Part shown: positions 46,155-55,358 of the stretch, piece after piece
Layout: each line of letters starts with the position of its first letter
How positions within the stretch are numbered: the first letter of the stretch is position 1
Origin: Cupriavidus metallidurans CH34
Lineage (GTDB): Bacteria > Pseudomonadota > Gammaproteobacteria > Burkholderiales > Burkholderiaceae
Assembly: GCF_000196015.1 (NCBI RefSeq)
Contig: NC_007973.1
Coordinates: forward strand, 1,178,001 to 1,242,000
DNA: 64,000 nt
Direction: 5' to 3'
Notes under the pieces: model-generated
Seen by the model: the letters and a program-made list of their open reading frames with translations, nothing else
Databases searched by the model: none
What the model was told of the DNA's origin: nothing
Position numbers and translations under genes: made by a program

Positions 46155-49100
46155 TCAGGCGCCGGGTTCAGAGGCCGGAGCCTTGGCGGGTTCGGTGGTG
46201 GCGCGCGCTTTCGACCAGCGGGCGATCCAGGCATAGAGCAGCGGGATGACCAGCGTGCCGAGGATCGTCGCGCCGAGCATGCCGCCCAGCACGCCCGTGC
46301 CCACCGCACGTTGGGCGCCGGCGCCGGGGCCGGTGCTGATCGCCAGCGGCACCACGCCAAGGATGAACGCGAGCGAGGTCATCACCACCGGACGTAGCCG
46401 CTGACGTGCCGCCTGGGTGGCGGCCTGCACGCGCTCCAGTCCATTGCGCCGCAGTTGCTCGGCGTACTCGACCACGAGAATCGCGTTCTTGGCCGCGAGC
46501 CCCATGATCACGATCACGCCGACCTTGAAGTAGACATCGTTGGGCAGCCCGCGCAGCCATACGGCCGACGCGGCGCCGACCAGGCCGGCCGGCACGATCG
46601 CCAGCACCGCCAGCGGCAGCGTCCAGCTTTCGTACAACGCCACCAGGCACAGGAAGATGAACAGCATCGACAGCGCGAACAGCCACGGCGCCTGCGTGCC
46701 GCTTTGCTGCTGCTCGAACGCGCGGCCACTCCAGCGCACCTCGTAGTCGGGGCCGAGTTCACGCACCAGCGATTCAAGCCGCGTCATCGCGGTACCGGTA
46801 CTGGTGCCCGGCGCCACGTCGGCATTGATACGTACCGAGATCAAGCCGTTGTAGCGTTCGAGCGTGGCCTCGCCGTTGCCCCATTCCAGCGTGGCGAACG
46901 CGCCGAGCGACACCATCTGGCCCTGCGCGTTGCGCACGTGCAGGCGTGCCAGATCCTCCGGCTGCATTCGGAACGGCGCATCCGCCTGAAGGATCACGCG
47001 CCGCACGCGACCGTCGCGGGCCAGTTCGTCGATGTAGCGGGAGCCGAGCGTGGCCGCCAGCGCGTGGTGGATCGCCTCGGTATCGACGCCGAAGCTCTCG
47101 GCCTTGCGGTAGTCGATCGCCAGGTCGAGCGCGGGCACGGGCTGGCCCGCCGTGGCGCGGACTTCGGCGAACACGGGGTCGGCCTTGGCGCGTTCGATCA
47201 GCTTGTCGCGCGCGGCGTAGAGGCTCGGACGTCCGCCTTCCAGTCGCGTGACGAGCCGCATGTCCAGCCCGCTGGTGCTGCCCAGTTCCGGCAGCGCAGT
47301 GCCGTTGTACGGGTAGAGCTGGGCATCGCCGCGTCCGGGCCATTCCTCGAGGCCCTTGGTCAGCCGTGCCAGCACGACGTCCGCCGCGTTCTCGCGGCCG
47401 CGCAGCTTCCAGTCGTCGAGCGACAGGAACACGCTGGCGCGTTGCTCGCCAGATCCGCCGCTGTTCCAGCCGAGCAGCGCGAACGACGTCTTGACCGGCA
47501 GGCGCTCCTGTTTCATCCACTGTTCCAGTTGCGCGATGGTCTCCCGTGTCTGCGCCTGGGTGCTGCCCGGCGGCAGTTCCACGTCGATCACGAGTTCACC
47601 AGTGTCCTCCTCGGGCAGAAAGCCACTCGGCAGTTGCCAGAGCCCAACCGCGCAGACCGCGGCCATGGCCAGATAGACCGCGAGCCACCGCAGGCGGCGT
47701 TGCTGAAGCCGCTGCACCCAGCCGGCATAGCGCGTGGTGAACGCGGTGAAGCGATGCTCGAACCACGCTAGCGGCCCGCGTGCGGGCTGGGCGCCGTGGC
47801 GTAGCAGCGAAGCACACATCGCAGGCGCCAGCGACAGCGCGAAGAACAGCGAGAACGCGATCGAGATGGCCAGTGTCATGGCGAAGTGGCGATAGATCAC
47901 CCCCACGGCGCTGCCCAGGAAGGCCATCGGCACGAACACGGCGCAGAGCACCAGCGTCACCGCGAGCAGCGCGCCCGAGACCTCGCGCATCGAACGCGAC
48001 GCCGCGGTAAAGGCATCGACGCCTTCCTCGCGCATGATCCGCTCGACGTTTTCGACCACAACGATCGCATCGTCCACCAGAATGCCGATAGCCAACACCA
48101 CGCCGAACAGCGTGATCACGTTCAGCGACAGCCCGAACGCGTAGAGACATGCCACCGTACCGAGCAGCGACACCGGCACGACGATGCACGGGATCAGCGT
48201 GGCCCGCAGGTTGCCGAGGAACAGGTACAGGATCAGGAACACCAGCACCGTGGCCTCGGCCAGCGTCATCAGCACGCGCGAAATCGAGCTCTGAACAAAG
48301 TGCGCGGTGTCGTACGAGATGTCATACGCCACGCCAGCCGGGAAGGCCTTGGCGGCCTCGTCGAGCGCGTCCCGGACCGTGCGCGAAGTGGCCAGCACGT
48401 TGGCGCCGTCCGCGAGCTTCAGGCCCATCGAGGCGGCCTCGCGGCCATTGAGCGTGGAGCTGTAGCGATAGTCGGCTGCGGCCATCTCCACGCGCGCCAC
48501 GTCGCGCAGCAACACGGCGGAGCCATCGGCGGCCGAGCGCAGCACGATGCGGCCGAACGCTTCGGGGTCAGCCAACGGCGCAGGCGGACGCACGACCGCC
48601 TGGTAGGACTGCCCGGGCTTCGATGGCGCGCCGCCAAGCTGGCCCGGCGTGACGCTGCCGTTGCGCGCGCGAATTGCGGCTTCCACATCGGCCGTGGTCA
48701 GGCCATAGGCATTGAGCTGGTCGGGATTGAACCAGACGCGCAGCGCGTACTCGGCGCTGTATGCCTCCACCTTGCCGATGCCGGGCAGCCGCCGCAGCAT
48801 GGGCAGGACCGTGCCGGCGGCATAGTCGGCCAGCGCGGTCTCGGACATCGTGCCTGTCTTCGAGATCAGCGATACGTACATGAACGGGCTGGCGCTGGCC
48901 TGATCGACATAGACCCCGCCGCGCCGCACCACTTCGGGCAGCAGCGGCTCGGCCTGGGACACGCGGTTGCGCACGTTCACCTGCGCGAGTTGCGGATCGG
49001 TGCCTTGCCGGAAGCCGATGGTGACCGTGGCCGTGCCGGCCTCGCTGCTCGAGTCGATATAGAGCAGCCCCGGTATCCCATGCATCTGCTGTTCAAGCAC

Positions 49101-49289
49101 GGCCGTGACGCGGTCTTCCACCGTGCGCGCGGTGGCGCCCGGGTAGTCGGCGTAGAGAATGACCGTCGGTGGGGCCACCGCCGGGTACTGGGCCACCGGA
49201 ATGCTGTTCAGGGCAACGAGCCCCGCAACCATGGTCAGAATTGCCAGCACCCACGCGAAGGCGGGTCGGCGAAGGAAGAATTGCGCCAT
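46155..49289 (-). CDS. RND multidrug efflux transporter, HAE1 family
   Basis: This 1044-residue inner-membrane proton/drug antiporter of the AcrB/MexB type begins AQFFLRRPAFAWVLAI and has NSIPVAQYPAVAPPTV. The proton-relay Asp pair is in GILVDDAIVVVENVER (TM4), and the matching lysine is in AAKNAILVVEYAEQL (TM10). HAE1 transporters normally need a membrane-fusion protein and an outer-membrane channel, but neither is next to this gene. It ends 139 bases before the siderophore sigma gene on the same strand, which leaves open a role in siderophore secretion or recycling, though this is only positional. Confidence 0.93.
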   Translation of the reverse strand: MAQFFLRRPAFAWVLAILTMVAGLVALNSIPVAQYPAVAPPTVILYADYPGATARTVEDRVTAVLEQQMHGIPGLLYIDSSSEAGTATVTIGFRQGTDPQLAQVNVRNRVSQAEPLLPEVVRRGGVYVDQASASPFMYVSLISKTGTMSETALADYAAGTVLPMLRRLPGIGKVEAYSAEYALRVWFNPDQLNAYGLTTADVEAAIRARNGSVTPGQLGGAPSKPGQSYQAVVRPPAPLADPEAFGRIVLRSAADGSAVLLRDVARVEMAAADYRYSSTLNGREAASMGLKLADGANVLATSRTVRDALDEAAKAFPAGVAYDISYDTAHFVQSSISRVLMTLAEATVLVFLILYLFLGNLRATLIPCIVVPVSLLGTVACLYAFGLSLNVITLFGVVLAIGILVDDAIVVVENVERIMREEGVDAFTAASRSMREVSGALLAVTLVLCAVFVPMAFLGSAVGVIYRHFAMTLAISIAFSLFFALSLAPAMCASLLRHGAQPARGPLAWFEHRFTAFTTRYAGWVQRLQQRRLRWLAVYLAMAAVCAVGLWQLPSGFLPEEDTGELVIDVELPPGSTQAQTRETIAQLEQWMKQERLPVKTSFALLGWNSGGSGEQRASVFLSLDDWKLRGRENAADVVLARLTKGLEEWPGRGDAQLYPYNGTALPELGSTSGLDMRLVTRLEGGRPSLYAARDKLIERAKADPVFAEVRATAGQPVPALDLAIDYRKAESFGVDTEAIHHALAATLGSRYIDELARDGRVRRVILQADAPFRMQPEDLARLHVRNAQGQMVSLGAFATLEWGNGEATLERYNGLISVRINADVAPGTSTGTAMTRLESLVRELGPDYEVRWSGRAFEQQQSGTQAPWLFALSMLFIFLCLVALYESWTLPLAVLAIVPAGLVGAASAVWLRGLPNDVYFKVGVIVIMGLAAKNAILVVEYAEQLRRNGLERVQAATQAARQRLRPVVMTSLAFILGVVPLAISTGPGAGAQRAVGTGVLGGMLGATILGTLVIPLLYAWIARWSKARATTEPAKAPASEPGA

Positions 49290-49738
49290 GTATGACGTGC
49301 GACTGCTGACGCCGGGTCATTGCTCCGCCTATGCGGCGGCGCACCGAGGTTCGGCGTGGGTTAGGTAGGTATGTAAATCGGCCGCCGGAAGAAATAGGCG
49401 GCACGCGGGCCGGCAAGGCCCGGGGGCACGGTCCGCGCGGCCCGGTGGCTCAGCCGGGTGGCGCTGCGCGCGCTTGTCGGTATGACGCTCCGGCAACGAT
49501 GGATGCGGGGGCGAGTGTGGCGGATTATATACATGGCGCATGGGCGTCGCAATCGAGCCATGACGCGCGATGGGTCATCTGGACGCGCAGGTGTTTTCCG
49601 GGTTTGCGGAATTGCACCGGCACGTCCTATCGTTACCTAGAGTGCTGGCGCAGACGCAGGACATGCAGGCTGGCACGGCATGTATGACACGCAGGACACG
49701 CAGGACATCCGTATGGCCGCCCCCCCAAAGGAGATGTC
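49290..49738. other. Intergenic stretch between divergent transporters
   Basis: These 450 bases separate the RND gene from the symporter gene. They contain a 6-bp hairpin (GCCGCC at 49381-49386 with GGCGGC at 49397-49402), a TTATATAC patch near 49527 that could be a -10, and three short ACGCAGGAC direct repeats between about 49654 and 49706. No additional gene is supported. AAAGGAG at 49727-49733 serves the symporter. Confidence 0.45.
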
Positions 49739-51031
49739 ATGAGCACGAAGTCCCATATCACGACCTGGATTCTGATTGCGATGATCCTGGGCGCCGCCGT
49801 TGGCTATGCGTGCTACATCGCGTTTCCCGACCCGAAGATGGCCAAGGAAGTGGCCGGGTACATCTCGCTCATCACGGATGTGTTCCTGCGGCTGATCAAG
49901 ATGATCATCGCGCCACTTGTGTTCTCTACGCTGGTGATCGGCATCGCCCATATGGGGGATGCGGGCACTGTGGGGCGGGTGGGCGGCAAGGCGATGGCGT
50001 GGTTCATTACCGCGTCGCTGGTGTCGCTGACCCTTGGCCTGATCATGGCGACGGTGCTGGCGCCGGGCCACAACATCGGCCTGCCGTTGCCCGACGTGGG
50101 CTCCGCGACCAACCTCAAAACCAACGCCTTCACGCTGAAGGACTTCGTCACCCATCTGGTGCCCAAATCGGTGGGCGAGGCGATGGCGAACAACGAGATC
50201 CTGCAGATCGTGGTGTTCTCGATCTTCTTCGGCACCGCGATCTCGATGCTCGGCGAACGTGGCGCGCGCATGGCCGGCGTGATCGACGACCTCGCGCAGA
50301 TCATGCTCAAGATCACCGGCGCGGTGATGTGGCTGGCACCGATCGCGGTGTTTGCGGCGATTGCGTCCACGGTGACCACGCAGGGGCTCGGCATCCTGGT
50401 GACCTTCGCCAAGTTCATGGGCAGCTTCTACCTGTCGCTGTTCGTGCTCTGGGCGCTACTGGCGCTGGCCGGCTACATTTTCCTCGGTAGCCGCGTCTTC
50501 ACGCTGATCCGGCTCATCCGCGAGCCGTTCCTGATTTCGTTTTCGACGGCGAGCTCCGAAGCGGCCTATCCGAAGCTGCTCGATTCGCTCGACCGTTTCG
50601 GTGTCGATCGCAAGATCTCGAGCTTCGTGCTGCCGCTCGGCTATTCGTTCAACCTTGACGGTTCAATGATGTACTGCACGTTCGCTGTGCTGTTCATTGC
50701 GCAGGCGTATGACATCCACCTGCCGCTGGGCACGCAGATCACGATGCTGCTGCTGCTGATGCTGACTTCGAAGGGAATGGCCGGCGTGCCGCGCGCCTCG
50801 CTGGTGGTGATCGCCGCCACGCTGAACCAGTTCGGCATTCCGGAGGCGGGTTTGCTGCTGATCATGGGCGTGGACCAGTTCCTCGACATGGGCAGGTCGG
50901 CGACCAACGCGGTCGGCAATTCGATCGCCGCCGCTGTGGTGGCCAAGTGGGAAGGGCAGCTGTCATCCGGGCCGGTTGCCGAGACCGAGAGCGCGATCGC
51001 CGCGGACGATGCGAGCACGGCGGAGGCCTGA
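49739..51031 (+). CDS. Dicarboxylate/amino acid:cation symporter (DAACS family)
   Basis: This inner-membrane carrier of C4-dicarboxylates or glutamate/aspartate has 430 residues. Family marks are LRLIKMIIAPLVFSTLVIGIA, the serine-rich re-entrant loop SFSTASSEAAYPK, YSFNLDGSMMYC, SKGMAGVPRASLVV and DMGRSATNAVGNSIAA. DctA is the closest layout. It is preceded by AAAGGAG and followed after four bases by a periplasmic amino-acid-binding protein, an unusual companion for a carrier that normally needs none. Confidence 0.92.
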   Translation: MSTKSHITTWILIAMILGAAVGYACYIAFPDPKMAKEVAGYISLITDVFLRLIKMIIAPLVFSTLVIGIAHMGDAGTVGRVGGKAMAWFITASLVSLTLGLIMATVLAPGHNIGLPLPDVGSATNLKTNAFTLKDFVTHLVPKSVGEAMANNEILQIVVFSIFFGTAISMLGERGARMAGVIDDLAQIMLKITGAVMWLAPIAVFAAIASTVTTQGLGILVTFAKFMGSFYLSLFVLWALLALAGYIFLGSRVFTLIRLIREPFLISFSTASSEAAYPKLLDSLDRFGVDRKISSFVLPLGYSFNLDGSMMYCTFAVLFIAQAYDIHLPLGTQITMLLLLMLTSKGMAGVPRASLVVIAATLNQFGIPEAGLLLIMGVDQFLDMGRSATNAVGNSIAAAVVAKWEGQLSSGPVAETESAIAADDASTAEA

Positions 51032-51035
51032 CATC

Positions 51036-51947
51036 ATGGCGGCGCGTTTGCCGGGAATGCTGGCCGCACTGTGGCTGGGGCTGGTCGCGACGTTTGGCGC
51101 GACGCTGGCCGTGGCCCAGGACGCCACCGTGTTGAGCGGCACGCTCAAGAAAGCCAAGGACACCGGCACGCTGGTGATCGGCTATCGCGAGTCGTCGCTG
51201 CCGTTTTCGTACCTGAACCAGGCCAGCCGGCCCATCGGCTACTCGATCGACATCTGCACGGAGATTGTGCAGGCCGCTAGCGAAGAGGTGGGCCGCGAAC
51301 TGGCCGTGAAGTGGGTGCCGGTGACATCGGAGAACCGATTCGAGGCGATTACCTCGGGCAAGATTGATCTCGAATGCGGATCGACCACGCGCAACGCCGA
51401 GCGCATGCAGACCGTGGCGTTCTCCCCGGTGATCTTTATCGCTGGCACCAAGCTGATGGTGCCGCGCGCGTCACCGATCAAGTCGTTCCGCGACCTGAAG
51501 GGCAAGACCGTGGTGGTCACGGCGGGCACGACCAACGAGCAGGCCGTCGCGCAGTTGTCGAAGCGCTTCGACCTGAACATCAACCTGATCCGCGTGCGCG
51601 ACCATGCCGACGCATTCGCCGTATTGAGTCGAGGCGGCGCCGATGCCTACGCCGGCGACGATGTGCTGCTGTATGGCTTTCTGGCCCATTACGGCGCCGG
51701 CAAGAAGTTCATCATCACGCGCGACTTCATTTCGTATGACCCGTACGGGATCATGCTGCGCAAGAACGATCCGCAGTTCGCGACGCTGGTGGGCAAGGCC
51801 GTGCGCGACGTGATCACCTCGGGCGACATGGAGCGGCTCTACAAGCAATGGTTCATGAACAAGTTGCCGACCGGGGAGCGGCTGGGTATTCCGATGAGCG
51901 CGGAGCTGGGGGGCATTATCGACGCTACACCGGAGCGACCGGAGTAA
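51036..51947 (+). CDS. Periplasmic amino acid-binding protein (GltI-like), orphan
   Basis: This solute-binding protein of ABC family 3 has 303 residues. A signal peptide ends near TLAVAQDA, then come TGTLVIGYRESSLPFSYL, the family-3 signature GYSIDICTEIV and a LECGSTTRNAERM block that resembles the glutamate/aspartate-binding GltI group. It starts five bases after the symporter stop. No ABC permease or ATPase follows, so it may deliver substrate to the symporter, work with distant ABC subunits, or act as a sensor. Confidence 0.9.
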   Translation: MAARLPGMLAALWLGLVATFGATLAVAQDATVLSGTLKKAKDTGTLVIGYRESSLPFSYLNQASRPIGYSIDICTEIVQAASEEVGRELAVKWVPVTSENRFEAITSGKIDLECGSTTRNAERMQTVAFSPVIFIAGTKLMVPRASPIKSFRDLKGKTVVVTAGTTNEQAVAQLSKRFDLNINLIRVRDHADAFAVLSRGGADAYAGDDVLLYGFLAHYGAGKKFIITRDFISYDPYGIMLRKNDPQFATLVGKAVRDVITSGDMERLYKQWFMNKLPTGERLGIPMSAELGGIIDATPERPE

Positions 51948-52109
51948 ATGTGCTGATTTGCGCACGTATGCGGTTTTGATAAGCACAGTTCCAGATTGGT
52001 GCGGCGCGATGGCGCAAACTGTACTCTTCCTGGTGGGGTAATTCTGTACGTCACGGGCGTCACATCGAGGGCCTAGTCTCTCGTGCATTGCAGCAAAAGT
52101 CGCCCCCCG

Positions 52110-54416
52110 ATGACTACCCCGACGCCCGAAAAGGGCCATGTTGCCCCCTATGCGCACCCGGCCGCCGGCTGGGGCGCGCTCAAGCAGGTCGCCATCAACC
52201 TCGTCAAGGAGAAGGTTGCCGGCGGCAAGTACAAGACGCTGTTCAAGCAGAACCAGCCGGACGGCTTCGACTGTCCAGGCTGCGCCTGGCCGGACCGTCA
52301 GCACGCGTCGACCTTCGAATTCTGCGAGAACGGCGTCAAGGCCGTGGCGGCCGAGGCCACCAGCAAACGCGTGACCAATGCGTTCTTCGCGCAATACACG
52401 GTTACCGAGCTGATGCGGCAGTCCGACTACGAGCTCGAGCAGCATGGTCGCCTGACGCACCCGGTGCGCTATGACGCCGCCACCGACAAGTACGTGCCGG
52501 TGGACTGGGACGAGGCATTTCGCCTGATCGCCGATCATCTGCGCCGGCTGGACGACCCCGACCGTGCCACGTTCTATACCTCGGGCCGTGCCAGCAACGA
52601 GGCCGCCTTCCTGTTCCAGTTGTTCGTGCGGATGTACGGGACGAACAACTTCCCGGATTGCTCGAACATGTGCCACGAGGCCACCAGCCGTGGCCTGCCG
52701 GTGACGGTTGGCGTGGGCAAGGCCACGGTGGTGCTCGACGACTTCCAGCTTGCCGACACGATCATGGTGTTCGGCCAGAATCCCGCCACCAACCATCCGC
52801 GCATGCTCAACGAGTTGCGCGATGCGGCGAAGCGCGGCGCCACGATCGTCTCGATCAACCCGCTCAAGGAGCGCGGCCTGCAGCGCTTTACGAGTCCTCA
52901 GCACGTCAGCGAGATGCTCACCGGCGGCAGTACGAAGATCGCCACGATGTTCGTTCGCCCGAAGCTGGCCGGTGACTTCGCGCTGCTCAAGGGCCTGGGC
53001 AAGCGTGTGATCGAGCTCGACGACGCGGCCATCGCCACGGGCGGCAAGCGTGTGGTGGACGTGGATTTCATCCGCGAGCACACCGCCGATTTCGATGCCT
53101 TCGCTGCGGATCTGCGCGCCGAGAGTTGGGCCGATATCGTCGCGGAGTCCGGCGTGACGCGCGCGGACATCGATGCGCTGGCCGACGTCTATGTCCACAG
53201 CGAACGCACGATTGCCTGCTGGGGCATGGGACTGACGCAACACAAGGAATCGGTGCGCACGATCCAGTTGCTGTCGAACGTGATGATGCTGCGTGGGAAC
53301 ATCGGCCGGCCCGGTGCGGGCCTGATGCCGGTGCGCGGCCATTCGAACGTGCAGGGCGACCGTACGATGGGCATCGAGGAGCAGCCCGACGACGCTTTCC
53401 TGGACTGCCTTGGCGCCGCGTTCGATTTCGAGCCGCCGCGCGCCCACGGGCAGGACGTGGTGGCCGCGATCAACGCGATGCTGGCTGGCAAGGTCAAGGT
53501 GTTCGTGGGTCTGGGCGGGAATTTTTCGATCGCCACACCCGATACGCCCCGCACGTGGGAGGCGCTGCGCCAGTGCGATCTCACGGTCAATATCGCCACC
53601 AAGCTCAACCGCAGCCATCTGGTGATCGGGAAGGATTCGCTGTTGCTGCCGACGCTGGGCCGCACCGAGATCGACGAGCAGAACGGCGTGCCGCAGGGCG
53701 TGACAGTCGAGGACTCGGTGTGCATGGTTCATCTCTCGTACGGCATGAACAAGCCGGCATCGCCGCACCTGCTGTCGGAGACCGCCATCGTGGCGCGCAT
53801 GGCCGACGCCACGCTCGGCTCGGACAAGGTCGACTGGCGCTGGTACGCGCAGGACTATGCACGCATCCGCGACGCGATCGAAAAGGTGATTCCGGGCTTC
53901 GAGCGCTTCAACGAGCGCGTGGCGCATCCGGGTGGCTTTCATCTGACCCCGGCATCGCGCAACCGCGTCTGGAAGACCGCGTCGGGCAAGGCCCAGTTCC
54001 TGGTGCATGCCATCGACAAGGACACGCCGATCAAGCGCGCCCGCGCCCGCTACGGCGACGACATGATGGTCATGATGACCACGCGTTCGCACGACCAGTA
54101 CAACACCACCATCTACGGGCTCGATGATCGCTATCGCGGCGTGTACGGGCTGCGCCGCGTGGTGTTCATCCATCCCGCGGACCGCGCGCGGCTGGGCTTC
54201 GCGGAAGGCGAGCACGTCGATATCACGAGCGTCTGGGAAGACGGCGTGACGCGCCACGTGCAGGATTTCCGTCTGGTCGATTACGACATTCCAGAGGGTT
54301 GCCTCGGCGCGTACTATCCGGAGACCAATCCACTGGTGCCGCTGGAGAGCATTGGCGACCGATCCGGCACCCCGACTTCGAAATCGATCCCCGTGCTGTT
54401 GCGGCGCGCGGGCTGA
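52110..54416 (+). CDS. Molybdopterin oxidoreductase, YdeP/FdhF-like
   Basis: This 768-residue member of the molybdopterin-dependent formate dehydrogenase-like group is of the YdeP type. An N-terminal CPGCAWPD cluster and a later Cys (EFCENGV) could bind one iron-sulfur centre. FGQNPATNHPRM, GLMPVRGHSNVQGD, GLGGNFSIATPD and TTRSHDQYNTT are Mo-cofactor binding blocks. There is no twin-arginine signal, so it is cytoplasmic. No in-frame TGA is present, so no selenocysteine is used; the position shows Cys in SNMCHEAT. E. coli YdeP is linked to acid resistance, and the true substrate is unknown. It is followed 14 bases later by fdhD, which activates such enzymes. Confidence 0.88.
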   Translation: MTTPTPEKGHVAPYAHPAAGWGALKQVAINLVKEKVAGGKYKTLFKQNQPDGFDCPGCAWPDRQHASTFEFCENGVKAVAAEATSKRVTNAFFAQYTVTELMRQSDYELEQHGRLTHPVRYDAATDKYVPVDWDEAFRLIADHLRRLDDPDRATFYTSGRASNEAAFLFQLFVRMYGTNNFPDCSNMCHEATSRGLPVTVGVGKATVVLDDFQLADTIMVFGQNPATNHPRMLNELRDAAKRGATIVSINPLKERGLQRFTSPQHVSEMLTGGSTKIATMFVRPKLAGDFALLKGLGKRVIELDDAAIATGGKRVVDVDFIREHTADFDAFAADLRAESWADIVAESGVTRADIDALADVYVHSERTIACWGMGLTQHKESVRTIQLLSNVMMLRGNIGRPGAGLMPVRGHSNVQGDRTMGIEEQPDDAFLDCLGAAFDFEPPRAHGQDVVAAINAMLAGKVKVFVGLGGNFSIATPDTPRTWEALRQCDLTVNIATKLNRSHLVIGKDSLLLPTLGRTEIDEQNGVPQGVTVEDSVCMVHLSYGMNKPASPHLLSETAIVARMADATLGSDKVDWRWYAQDYARIRDAIEKVIPGFERFNERVAHPGGFHLTPASRNRVWKTASGKAQFLVHAIDKDTPIKRARARYGDDMMVMMTTRSHDQYNTTIYGLDDRYRGVYGLRRVVFIHPADRARLGFAEGEHVDITSVWEDGVTRHVQDFRLVDYDIPEGCLGAYYPETNPLVPLESIGDRSGTPTSKSIPVLLRRAG

Positions 54417-54430
54417 CCGGAGGCAGGAGC

Positions 54431-55303
54431 ATGGTGGAAGACGAGTATGGGCAGGCCGGCTACGTCGAGCGCGAGATCCGGCGCCACACCGGGCGCCACA
54501 CCGGTGGCCACACCGTTCCCGAGATCGATGACGTGGCGGAAGAAGTGCCGGTCGCGCTGGTCTACAACGGCATCTCGCACGCCGTGATGATGGCCACGCC
54601 GCTTGATCTGGAGGCGTTCGCGATTGGCTTCTCGCTGACCGAGGGGATCGTCGACAGCGTTGCCGAGATCCGCGACATCGAGATCGAGCCGGGTTGCGAC
54701 GGCATCGAGGTGCGTATCGAGATCGGCCAGCGTGCGTTCATGGCGTTGCGCGCGCACCGCCGCACGCTGGCCGGGCGTACTGGCTGCGGCGTGTGCGGAA
54801 CCGAAAGCCTGGCGCTGCTCGATCTGGAGCCGACGCCGGTTGGCGTGCCCGCGCGACGGATTGAACCGACGCCTGCGATGCTCCGTCGCGCCACCGACGC
54901 ATTGCAGGCGCGACAGGTGCTGATGGCCGCCACCGGAGGCGTTCACGCGGCTGCATGGTGCGACGCGCAGGGCGACGTCGTTGCCGTGTTCGAGGACGTG
55001 GGTCGCCACAATGCGCTGGACAAGCTGATCGGCCATCTGACCCGTACCCGCACGACGTTCGGCGACGGTTTTGTCCTGCTGTCCAGCCGCGCCAGCTATG
55101 AACTCGTGCGCAAGACCGCGCGAATGCGCATCCAGATGCTGGCCACGATTTCCGCGCCGACGTCGCTGGCCATCCGCATTGCAGCGCAGGCCGGCCTGCG
55201 CCTGCTGAGTTTCTGCCGCAAGGACGGTTTCGTCGAGTACACAGCGCCAGCAGAGAACGAGGGTTTCGTATTACGATCTGAGCCGCTGGCGGTACCGGGC
55301 TGA
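54431..55303 (+). CDS. fdhD: FdhD sulfurtransferase for molybdoenzyme maturation
   Basis: FdhD moves sulfur from a cysteine desulfurase to the molybdenum cofactor of formate dehydrogenases and relatives. The active cysteines are in RTGCGVCGTESL near residue 119. VFEDVGRHNALDKLIG and FVLLSSRASYELVRK are family blocks. The ATG at 54431 has AGGAGC a few bases upstream. The N-terminus contains a HTGRHTGGHT stretch encoded by a short internal repeat. The 290-residue length is slightly over E. coli FdhD. It most likely serves the oxidoreductase immediately upstream. Confidence 0.94.
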   Translation: MVEDEYGQAGYVEREIRRHTGRHTGGHTVPEIDDVAEEVPVALVYNGISHAVMMATPLDLEAFAIGFSLTEGIVDSVAEIRDIEIEPGCDGIEVRIEIGQRAFMALRAHRRTLAGRTGCGVCGTESLALLDLEPTPVGVPARRIEPTPAMLRRATDALQARQVLMAATGGVHAAAWCDAQGDVVAVFEDVGRHNALDKLIGHLTRTRTTFGDGFVLLSSRASYELVRKTARMRIQMLATISAPTSLAIRIAAQAGLRLLSFCRKDGFVEYTAPAENEGFVLRSEPLAVPG

Positions 55304-55358
55304 CGCCCGGCCGGGCACCGCCAGCCAGATCGGAAATTACTGGCGAAAGGTTGGCGGT

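Noticed and set aside
49654..49706. ACGCAGGAC direct repeats as an iteron origin
   Set aside because: Only three short copies with uneven spacing and no replication gene nearby.
51471..54257. 928-codon minus-strand open frame opposite the molybdoenzyme gene
   Set aside because: No domain or ribosome site is recognisable, and it spans two well-supported plus-strand genes.
52110..54416. Selenocysteine in the FdhF-like protein
   Set aside because: The reading frame has no internal TGA.
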